From Phaeosaccion multiseriatum (lineage: Eukaryota; Ochrophyta, other classes), in the NCBI GenBank assembly GCA_965112735.1, contig OZ218956.1:1302001-1366000 (forward strand): DNA of 64,000 bases. Reading direction: 5' to 3'. This document shows positions 1 through 11,500 of this stretch, piece by piece. The notes below the pieces were generated by a model, which had not been told where the DNA came from, made no database searches, and saw nothing but the letters and a program-made list of their open reading frames with translations. Position 1 is the first letter of the stretch. The number at the start of each line of letters is the position of its first letter. A program made the position numbers and the translations under genes.

Positions 1-184
1 CCTCGCCAGCCCATCGCAGAACTTGGCAAACTGCAACAAACCCTCAGCTGTGGCCGCCATCATGGCCCGAGAGCCCTGCGTTTCTCCCCTCCCTCCCCTC
101 CCTCCCCTTCTCTGTAGAGTCCCTCTCTGCTGCGGCCGCCCCTCCCTTCGCCCATCGTCGCCATCGCTGCCATTCCTCCTCCTC

Positions 185-228
<44 letters not shown>

Positions 229-480
229 GTTGGTAGCGGCTGTGGCCACGCCTCCGTCTGCTGCAGAGTGCTTCTTGAGTATCGGCTCCGCGATGGCAGC
301 CACCTCTTTATAGACAACCAACACGTCATCCACCGCCTCGGGCTGCTGCCGGTGATGGTGCTGCTCTTGCCTCCACTCCGTCTGGAGCAGGAGCAGCTTC
401 AGTCGATTCAGGTCGTCCTTTTGCGCGGCCGCCTAAGGTGGAAGAAGAGAGCAGAGCCAACAACAACAGCGACGACGACG

Positions 481-558
<78 letters not shown>

Positions 559-575
559 ACCACGACGACGACGGC

Positions 576-627
<52 letters not shown>

Positions 628-650
628 CCAACACCAACACCAACAACACC

Positions 651-712
<62 letters not shown>

Positions 713-2487
713 GCAAGAGGAAAAGACTACACGTGAGCTGCTGAACAGAACAAAAAAATCCAAACAAAGAGCTTACAGGTTCATTCATAAGGAGTCGCGT
801 GGCCCCTGCCCCCCCTGCCCTGCCCTCCCTACCCTGCCCCCCCCCCCCTCACCGCTTGCACCCGTTCGTCGATGAAGCGGAGCGAGCCAGTGATGACGGC
901 CCGCGCCCCCTCGGGGTTGGTGGCGAAGTCTCCGCTCTTGAGGCGGGCCCAGTTCACGCGCGCTATTTGCGGGGCGGGAGTGGTCAGATCAGGATCGAAA
1001 CGCCGGATACCTGCGTGTGTGTATGTGTGTGTGTGTGTGCGAGTGTTTTTGAGTGTACGTGTGCGTGTGTGTATGTGTGAGAGAGAGAGAGAGGAGAACA
1101 GTCACCCTGACCCTCACTACCACCCTCACCCTCATCCTCACCCTCATCCTCACCCTCATCCTCACCCCCACTCACCCCCACTCACCCCCACTCACCCCCA
1201 CTCACCCCCACTCACCCCCACTCACCCCCACTCACCACCCTCCCACCCTGATTCTCTCTCCTCCCTTACCCTCAATGTACTTGTGTGCCAAGTCCAACAC
1301 GCCCTCCTCCACCGCGGCATCAGCGGCGCCCAGCAGCAGCCGCCCAAGATGAGCATCGATGGCACGGTTACACGCCAACCTGTCCTCTGGTGCCATCATC
1401 CTCGCCGTCCCAGTGCCCACGCTGCTCCCCCCCCTGCCTCCACCTCCAGCTCCACCCACACCCACGCCTCCTTCTCCTCCGATAAGGTTCGGGTTGCTGT
1501 TGTAGCCTTGCCGCAAGGCCTGGAGGCACCTCAGGCGAAGGGCCAGCACTCCGTTCCACACCGTGCTCGAATCGCGCTACCAGACACACAATATGGTCAA
1601 GAAGTAGGGTTGAGTTAGTTAGGTAGTTAGGTAGACAGGTAGGTTAGGTAGATGGATGGGTAGGTATGTAGGCAGGAAGATGGCTAGTAAGAGGAAGGAC
1701 ACGGACAGCGCAGCTGTAAAGCATCAGTGGAGCAGTAAAGCAGCAGAAAGAAGTAAGGAAAGAGGCAGCAGTCCTTCTTACCTTGATGGACGGACTCTGC
1801 ACCTCCCACCGCTTCAGCAGCGCCTCAATGGAGGGGCGGTCGCTCGCGTTGCTCTGCAGGGCCTTAAAGCCTGCCCAGTCGTGCATCTCCACGAGCAACT
1901 CGAGGCACTGCAGCTGCTGCTTGCGGGCAGCGGTGGCACAAAACGCGAGGCCTGACCAGCGGGACTGGTGGTGGTGTGGGTGGTGTGGTGATCAGATGGT
2001 GAGGTAGTGGGTGGGGCGGGCAAGTGGGGAAGTAGAGCAGCAGGAGGGAGGAAGGGAGGAAGGAAGGAAGGAAGGGAGGAAGGAAGGGAGGGAGGGGGGG
2101 AGGGGAGGAGCGTGGGCTTCACTCACTGCTTCACTTCACATCATCAATTGGCGCTGCTTCTTGGAGCCCCCAAGCTCCACCTCCCTCCCTCCCTCCCTCC
2201 CTCCCTCCCTCCCTCCTTCCATCCCCTCCCTCCCTCCCTCTCTCCCTCTCTCCTTCCCTCCTTCCGTCTCCTCCCTCCTCTCCTCCCCTCCTCCCCTCTA
2301 CTCCCTCACTCACTCACTCACTCACCGCGAACCTCGAGAGCGTGTTTGCGATGTGCATCTCTGCTCTTGCCATGTCGCCCCTCTGCACCGCGGCGAGAGA
2401 GAGCTCCAGAGGCATATTGTCGGACAGCCACCGCCACCGAGTCGTGGTCGCAGTTGGGTCGTCTGATTGAACACCCATACCCAAACA

Positions 2488-2518
<31 letters not shown>

Positions 2519-5500
2519 CAAGGCACCCAAATAGTTCGCGGCGACAGACGCGATGAGAGGTCAGAGGGAGGGGGAGGAGAGGGGAGAGGGAAGAGGGGAG
2601 AGGGGGGAGGCGAGAAGGGAGAGGGGAGGGGGGAGGCGACAGAGGAGAGGGGAGGGGGGAGAGGGGAGAGAGGAGAGCGTCAAGGCTGTCTCTAACCAAA
2701 TCTAACCTGACCGAACCTGACCTAACCTGACCTAACCTGACCTAACCTGACCTAACCTGACCTAACCTGACCGAACCTGACCTAACCTGACCTAACCTGA
2801 CCTAACCTGGGTCAAGGCTGTCTCTAACCTGACCGAACCTGACCTAACCTGACCTAACCTGACCTAACCTGGGTCAAGGCTGTCTCTAACCAAACCGAAC
2901 CTGACCTAACCTGACCTAACCTAACCTAACCTGACCTAACCTGACCTAACCTGGGTCAAGGCTGATGGGCGAGGCGTCCTCCTTCGCCCCGGTGAGAAAA
3001 TCCGCAAGCTCTGCTGCCGCTCCGGCGACATTGTCTGTGGCAGCCCCCCACCCCCCCTCCTCCTCCTCCTCCTCCTCCTCGCTGTACAGCAGTGCCCAGA
3101 CGAAGTAGGGAAGGTGCGAGTCGCGGCGAGAAAGGTCCCACATGGGCACGTCCTTGCACATTGCCTCCACCGCCTCCTGCAAGTAGGTCAAATTGGGTAT
3201 ACAGATTGGGTGTATGTGAAGGGGGTTAGAGGTGTATGGGCAGGTAACGTGCCCGTACCATCTCGAGAAGCGGTGCATTGCGAGGAGCGTAAAGAGATTG
3301 GTACAGGGGTTGGGTACACAGGTGTATCAGTGACAGAAAGCACACCTGACTTCATGATTGACTTGGACTACCTACCCGCCAACCCACCCATCCACCCACC
3401 CACCCCCCCCCATCCATCCATCCACCCACCAACCCACCCATCCATCCACCAACCCACCCATCCACCCACCCACCCACCCCCACCCACCACCCCACCCATC
3501 CACTCATTCACCAACTCACCTACCCACCCATCTACCCACACCCAATGACCCACCCACCTTCATGCTCGCCCAATCGCCGAGCTTTCTGCAGCACTCCAGC
3601 GTTCGCAGATCCCACATATCCAGCTCCGTCTGGGTCGCCACCACCTCTCCCCTCCCTTCCCCGCCTGCCCCTCCCTCCTGCTCCTCGAGGCGGTGTGCGG
3701 CATCTCTCACCAGTTGGTTGTACGCCTTCATGGCGCCCTTAAAGTCGCCCCGCAGCTCGCAGTCCAGTGCCCTGCGCGTCTCCTCTCCAGTGCTCGCCCT
3801 TGCCGACAAGCCCAATAAGACTTCCTTCTCCCCCAGTTCGGCGTACAGTCTGCTCAGCTCCAGCCACGACACCTGTTCCTCCTTCTCATCCTGCTTCTCC
3901 TTGTCGGCCTCCGTCGTATCACCAACCGCACCACCTCCACCTCCACCTCCACCTCCACCACCCCTCTTGGACGTGATGTGCGCTGCCCCCTTACTCCCTC
4001 TCCCCTTTGCTGCGGTCATACTCCTCTGCTGCTTGGCCTGCTTAGCCGCGATGCTGGTGCCGAGCTGATCCTCCAATAGGAGGATGCCGGAGTGGCAATT
4101 CAGACTCCGAATAGCCGAGTTGGCAATGAGCGAAGGAGGCAAACGCAACGGCATGGGGGCAGCTGTAGCAGCAGCAGTCGCAGCAACATCAGTTGGTGAT
4201 ACAGAAAGCGTCGCCACCGCCCGGCACGCCGCGAGCAGGCACCCCACGAGCTCTGTATGCTCCTTTGACACTGTCAGCATGCGCCGCAAGGCCCCGCCTA
4301 GGCGCTCTTGCCTCTCATGCTGGTGTATCACCAACTGCTGCTGTTGTACCACCAATTGGTGATCCTGCTGGTGCTGCTCACTCCCCGTCCCGACACCTGG
4401 AAGCGCGCGTCCACCTCCTCCTCCTCCTCCTCCTCCCCCTACGTATAGATGACTGAAGAGCTGCACGAAGAGCTCCTTTGCCACTCCTCCGTCGAGCATG
4501 GCGAGGTGCTGCAGAGGCTTCAGTATGTCACTAAGAGGAATCTCAATGTCCGGGAGCTCCCCCTGCCGATACCGCCTGCGCGCGGACAAAAGGAAGGGAA
4601 GGGAGGGAGGGAGGGAGGGAGGGAGGGAGGGAGGGAGGGAGGCAGGGAGGGAGGCAGGGAGGGAGAGAGAAAGGAGGGAGGAAGGGCAAATTCTCACATA
4701 GGTGTCAATTTCTGCAGCTGCTTGTGCATCTGTGCGTACTGTACACTATTCTACTACAGGTATGTGTGACAACCTCCACTCCCCCCACCTCCAACCAAAC
4801 AAGTGTTTTAACCCTCAAAACAGGTCCCAGGTTAGCTCAATCCACCCACATCTTACTTAAAGCATACGTACCTGAGAATGGCGTCCTTCGGCGGTCTTCG
4901 TCCTTTGCCGTAGCGCCTCCGTCCGTGCCACCCCCCTCCTTGTGACTGCTGTGTAGCGCCACCTCCTCCTCCGAACCTCGGAGGAGGCGGGGGCATGAGA
5001 GCCGCCCCGTCTCCCCCTCTCCCCTCCCCTCCCCAGCCTCCACCACCGCCGGCACCGCTGTCTCCGCCAATGTTACGCAACAGCAAGGAGGTGTCCTGGC
5101 TCTGAGACAGGTACGCCGCGGTACTGCCCACAGCCGCCCCTCCTCCTCCTCCTCGTCCTCCTCCTCCCCCTCCTTGCTGGGTTTGTGTCCAGCTAAAGTC
5201 TTGCGTCGAGCGGAGTAGCCCACCTGCGCGCTGCCGTTGACTCATGCTGCTGGGGAGCCCCCCTGCCCCTCCTCCTCCGCCCACAGCCTGACTCGTCGTC
5301 CACTCGCGCTCCAAACCTTGGTCGAACTAGTATAGAGAGGATGGTAGCAGACGGAGGAGACAGAGACTCACAGATTGAGGGTCTGACTGAGTCACTGGCC
5401 GACTGCCTGACCGACTGCCTGGCCGATTGCCTGACTGACTCACTGACTGACTGACCGATAGAGTGACTGACTGACCGGCTGACTGACGAGCTGACTGACG

Positions 5501-8500
5501 ACTGACCTGAGAGAGGCTGAGCAGTTGCGAGCTCAGAGAGAACATTGGGGTCATTGGCCGTGCACGCATAGGGCCCGCTCCAAGACCGCCCAGGTCCATG
5601 TCAGTGAACTTGCAATCACCTGCAAGTCAGTCAGTGAGGCAGTCAGTAAGTCAATGAACCAGTCAGTCAGGCAAGCAAACAAGCAAGCAAGCAAGCAGAG
5701 CAAGTAGAAGAGCAAGAGAGGAAGCAATGCAAGCAGGAACGGGGGCCCTCTGCAGACTGTTGATGTATCCCTTTAGCAATACAACACCACACACGTACCC
5801 AGGCCCTTGGGGAAGAGCTGTCGGTCGAACTCGTGGGAGAGAGCCGTTACACGCAGCAGCATGAAGGTACTAAGGGATAACGTAGTGAAGTAGGGGAGTG
5901 ATAAGATGAGGGTGGTGGGAGTGGGGGGGAGGTTGGGGACGGGGGGGACGGTGGAGGCGGTGGGGAATGTGGCGAGGAGGGGGTGGCGAGGAGCGGACCA
6001 AGACAGCGAGACACATGCACGAGAGGAGGGTGGGGAGGAAGGCAGGGCCGTTAATCCCAGCAAACGACGGGAGACAATACGAAAAGAAAGAGGATCAAAG
6101 CGAACGAAAGCAAAGGGAACAACTGTGTAAACGCACCTTCACCCACCACGCCCTATCTACACCTCCAGCCATCTGCCTCTCACCTCAAGTGCAGACACTC
6201 CTGTAGCTGTCCACTACTCCCTACCTACCCAACCTCCAACGAACCACCTTTCTTGTGTGTAACTGTCATTCTAACCTATGGAAGTACAGTCACCTTTCCC
6301 TCCTTAACCCTCTCCTCCACCAACCAGTTCCTTCTGCAACTCACCTAAAGTGGAGCCACTCCTGTGCGGTGCTGGCGTCGAACATGTCCCTCATGAGCAC
6401 CTCGAGGCGGCCAGACGGCCCGACAGGAAGCAGCCCCAGAGCATCCCAAAAGTCGTACAGAGTCCGCCGAATACCCTTCCGTCCACCTCCCCCCCCTCCT
6501 CTTCCTCCTTCGCCTGCTCCTGCTGCTGCTGCTGCTGCCTGGGCTTTGATTCTCTGCGTCGGCTCGGCTTGATCAGCACCACCATGCCCGTCCTCCTCCT
6601 CCGCCTCCTCCTCCTGCAGCATGTAGTTGCTGTCTTGCCCACTGGCATACACGTCGGGAGGAGCCGCACCATCACCAACTCCTCCACCTCCACCTCGGCC
6701 GCCACCGCTGCTGTCGTTGCTGCTGTCATTGCCGCCGCTGCTGCTGCTGCTGCTGTTGACCTGTCCGAGAGAATCCATTCCCTCTGTGTCGGGGTCGTCA
6801 AGCCCCTGCAAGAGACATGCCTTTACTGACTGAGATTGGGCAGCGCTCAGGAGGGAGGAGGAGGAGGAGGAGGCACCATCCTTGCTTAGGACGAACAAGT
6901 CCACCATAATGCGATACACCTCCTCTCTGCAGTCCACGAATGTGTTGGGTGAGGTGAGCTGCAACAGCGAGTGGGGGCTGTCGGATCCGCCCAACAGATG
7001 GCGATAGTCCGCCTGGTCCAACGTGGGCAGCAGGTGTCGCACCACTCGGAGGGCATTGAGCTGAACCATCGGCACATGGCGCTTCTCCGCTCGAATATAG
7101 ATGGTACCGGGGTCGAGTAGTGCGGCAGGAAGGTGTTGTCTCAGCATCTTGAAGAGGGAAGGCTCCAGCTCCATGCTCTCGATGGCGTCCAGGGGTTGAG
7201 CCGCAAGCAGCGCGAAGAAGGCAGAGCGGGACTTTGCGTCGCAGCGACTGAGAGAGGGAGGTTGGGTAGAGGATTCGGAGATATGGAGAGTAGTGAGAGC
7301 AGTGAGAGATGGCGTAGTATGGGTAACACACCTGTCGTTCTCCTTACCTGAAGACCGAAAGCGCCTTGTTGAGCAGCTCTCTGTCGAGTATCTCTGGGAA
7401 GGCCCTCGCCACGAGCGACACACTCTTGACGAAGCGAGACGGACTCTGTGCACCCCCTTCATTGTACATGGACCGAAGCTTGCGGTGCACTTTGTTCATC
7501 AGGTCCTCCGCCTCCTTACAACTGTCAATACCTTGCAACACGAGCCGCTCCTTGTGCGCCAACGCCAGTCCCGCCGCCTCCGAAGCAGAGGCAAATACCT
7601 CCGCCCGTTGACGGTCCAAGGCGCGTACAAGCCACTTGACCAAAGCATCGGCGTGTGGAGTATCATGTGCAAACACCTGCACGCCTCTGTCGAAGAGCAT
7701 CCCGAGCAGCGACAGGCCCAACAGAAGGCGGTCCTTCGCAACGGATCCGGAGGAGTCTCGCTTAGCCTTGGAACCACCCGTGGACTGCTCCCCCGTGGAC
7801 AAGAAGTCAACGATGGACTCCATATCGAACCGCAAGGGAGGCGGAGCTCCTCCCCCTCCTCCCCTCCCTCCTGCCGCCTCTCTAGCCTCTTGCACGAGCC
7901 CCACGAAGCCATGCAGCGCTACCACATTGCTACGAAGCACGCTCTGCACAGGCACATCACCTGAAGGGATCGATCGAGGCGTGAGTGACAGTTACGTCCG
8001 TTACGTCATCAGTTGAGAGTGAGGGAGAGAGGCAGACAGATGGCCGCAGACCGCGGGAGCCAAGGAGGGCTCCTGACAGCCACCCACCTTTGGTCTCGTT
8101 ACCCCTCCTGGAGAACATGCACATGGGAAGGAGCTTGGACACGAGGGCGCACGCCTGGGGTACTCCTTGCTGCTCGGAGAAGGACAAGTGAGGCCGCCAA
8201 GGCCCGCCCAGCAACACCAGCACGTCTCTGTGTGTGTGAGAAAGAGTGTGTGCGTGAAAGAGAGAGACGAGACAGAGGGCGTAAGTGTGTGCGTGTGTGT
8301 ATGTGTGAACAAGAGAGAGAGTGTGCGTGTGTCTGTGTCTGTGACAGTTGTGTGTTTCTGTGCGTGCGTGTGGACATGAGAAATGGGAGACAACGACAGC
8401 GTACACAATATGGGCCGCAAGCAGCAAAACAAATGAAACTCTCTTCGGATCCAATCTATCCCATTCCATCCAATATACTCATATACCTCAGCATGTAGTT

Positions 8501-11500
8501 AAAGTCTTCGTGTCGAGGCGAGGAGAGCAGTTGGGGGTGCAGGCACACGTCCAACACGCCACTGAGGAGGTGCCGGGAGGCGAAAGGGGCGACGATGGAG
8601 CTCACGGGGCTGCGCATCAGCACCTCCAACACCAGCAGCCGGACATTACCGGGCACCTGTCCCTGCCCCTGCTCCTGGCCGCGTTCCTCCTGACCGGGAC
8701 CAGTAGCAGTAGCAGCACCAGCACCAGGTGGTGATACATCAGCGATGGTGGTGATGTTGTCTTCAGGGGGGTTGGAGAGCAGGCCTGCGAGACGGATCAG
8801 CCAGGCGGGCGCGAAGCACGGGTCCCGCTCGAGAGATGCCGTCCAATCCTCGCCGAAGAGGTACCACATCTGCGCAGGAGGAGGAGGAGGAGGAGGAGGA
8901 GGAGGAGGAGGAGGAGGAGGAGGAGGAGGAGGAGGAGGAGGAGGAGGAGGAGGAGGAGGAGGAAGAGGAGGAGGAGGAGGAGGAGGAAGAGGAGAACGAG
9001 TGAGCTGAGGAGAAGAATGCTCACCTGGACTAGATTTCGACTCCACAGGCACACATGCAATATGGGAATCCCCCAAGAGCCCTATAAATTGAATGTACAA
9101 CAAACCGCACGGAGATCCTAGGCTTCGCGTAGGATCGGATTATAAAAGGGAGGAGGCGTGAGAGAGGGAGGAAGAGGATTCCTGAATCGCCCCCGCCATG
9201 GGTCCTTCTCAAACCCCTGACCGAGGCTCATCAGGCAAAGTGGGCCTTCTTTACCGTTGGTTCTTTTGCTTATCGCACGTACGTACTCTTACGTACTCTT
9301 TCTTACCTTGGCGATGAGCCTGATCAGGGCCGACACAACAGGCTCCCTCCCGAGGTCCGTCAACTCCAGCTCGATGACTCCGCCCCTCCGCCCGCCCCCT
9401 CCTCCTACTCCCTCCCCTCCCTCCTCGTCCTCCTCTCCCTCCTCCTCGTCCTCAAGCTGATCAAAGTCGTACATCATGTTGAAGGTGTCCATCGTTGCCA
9501 CACTCGCCGCATTCGTAGCAGCAGCCCGTCCTTTGCCCTTGCCGTCACCTCCCCCCTCCTCCCCCTCCTCCCCCTCATCACCCCCTCCTCCTCCTTCTCC
9601 TGCTCCTCCCCCTTCACCCATGGGCTCATAATCCTCCTCCATGACGGCCTGGCTATCATACCCCTCCCTCGCATCCTCTGTCCTCTGAGGACCATCGAGC
9701 AGCCCCCTACCATCCCTCCCCGCTTCCCCGAGCCCTCCTCCTTGCTGACTCAAGCTGCTGCACGAAAGCATGTAAGAGTACAACGCCGGACGGTGGTGCT
9801 GCTGCCCCTGCCCCCCTCCAGCTCCATCTGCGCCTCTCCCTCCATAGATACGTGGTGGCAAATCTCCCTTTTCGTCCGACAGTACAATCTTTTTAAAGTC
9901 CTCTGCAACTGTGCGCAGCTTATACCGCCTTGTGAGGTCCATGAGAAGACTCAGCTGCTGACAAGCATCGCTCCCCCCCCCACCGGGCATGACCAGATCG
10001 AAGGCCTTCTCCTTGGTCTGCGTCACGCGCACGACGGTGCAGAGAGCGGAGAAGGTTGAGCCTAAGCGACGAAGTTCTGCTCGGCGCAGGGCAGAGGTAA
10101 CTCCTGCAAACTCTTTCTTGCCGGAGGGGGCATTCTTGAGAATCCTCCTCATCAGGGCAATCAAGTCTTTCACAAGGTCCTTCTCCTTTGCTGTATCACC
10201 AACTGCTCCTGCTGCTGCTCCTGCCCCTCCCGCCGTGGATGGGCGATTGTAAGCCAACTTTACGCTACCTCTGAGGCGCCTCTCGGGCAAGGCATCGAAG
10301 AGCAGTTCCAGCAGCTGAAAGCCACCCGCCTGCATTAGTAACTGTCCCTCCTGGCTCATCTTGTTGGACTTAGTGGCTGCTAAAGACGGAGCAGCAGCAC
10401 CAGCACCAGCACCAGCACCACTGATGACGGCCGTGGCTTGCGCACCCTTCTCCACCGCAGCCACTAAGGCCTGCAGAAGATTCGCAGGGCCCCGAGTGAC
10501 AACGGTGAAGCCCTGCCGCTTCCTTTGCTCCTCGGTAATCTCCTCGCAAAACACCTTCTCCACCACATCTGCTCCCATCACCGGGCTTGTGGCCGCATTT
10601 CCCGCCGCCACAGCCGTCACCGTCAGCGCATGGCGCCGCAAGAGAGGCACACACAGCTGCTCCACCAAGCCCGTCCGCACGCGCGGGGCCGTGTGCGCGT
10701 GTAACAGTCGGGTGAATACAACGTCATGCACAACCTCGCGCACGTGCTCCTCCTCCTTTGAGAGCTTGTCCACGAAGCGGCCGAGCTCCGTACGCACCAA
10801 TGCCGTGTGCTTCGCCTCTTCTTTTCGCGCCCCTCTGCCTCTGTTGCCCCTCTTCCCGTTCGCGATACATCCACGCCCTGCCCCTCCCGGCTTCCCCGCA
10901 CCATTCGCTCCCTCCTTCTCCTCCTCGCCCCCCCCCTCCTCCCCCTCCTCCCCCTCCTCCCCTGCTGCATCCAGATACTCCATTGGAGGAAAGAGGTAAG
11001 GCTGCACACACAAAAGCAGCTCAGTGCTGCAGCTCGACACCAGGGCCGACAGACACGCTCGCAGTAACCGGGCATGCGCCTGCGCCTTACTGGCGGCGGC
11101 GTCGAAGGCTTCGCTGTCTACTGTATCACCAACTGCTGTGTCTAGAGCGAGGTCTGCCACTCGGAGTGACACATGGCGGGCGAGCATCTCTTCCAGTCCG
11201 TCTTGCAGGACCTGTCTTTGCACCTCCACAGAGGCGGGGGGGCCGAACACGGCTACGCCATCTGTGGACCGGCACTATACCATACCGGGCATGAGGGCCA
11301 CGGCAGCATGCATCATAGCATCATATGGCAAAAAATGGCAACATACGGCATACATAGGGCAGAGGGCAGAGGGCAGAGGGTAGGAACATAGGGTAGAGCG
11401 CAAAGGGCATGCATGAGAGAGATATGCGGTGCCGGGGACGCATCAAGGTGGACTGCCTCGTTCCGTCTCCGCCTCTTGTCTCTTCGGCATGTTCCTCCCT

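Larger units (their letters stand above)
1..4745 (-). other. PRKDC FAT-domain exons, truncated by the window edge
   Basis: Exons 30-37 encode the FAT domain that clamps PIKK kinases. Exon 31 (4575-3558) opens with YRQGELPDIEIPLSDILKP and includes ALDCELRGDFKGAMKAYNQL (human EARSDYSEAAKQYDEAL). Later exons give RRDSHLPYFVWALLYSE, LELSLAAVQRGDMARAEMHI (human LSLLYLLQDDVDRAKYYIQ) and, at the very edge, RAMMAATAEGLLQFAKFCDG (human AAGVIDAYMTLADFCDQQL). A Ser run (AGC repeats, 183-230) lies in the last exon. The frame is open at base 1, so the coding sequence continues to the left. Confidence 0.85.

Noticed and set aside
2700-2960. True telomere or chromosome end
   Set aside because: The array is short, degenerate, internal and lies within a PRKDC intron with coding exons on both sides.
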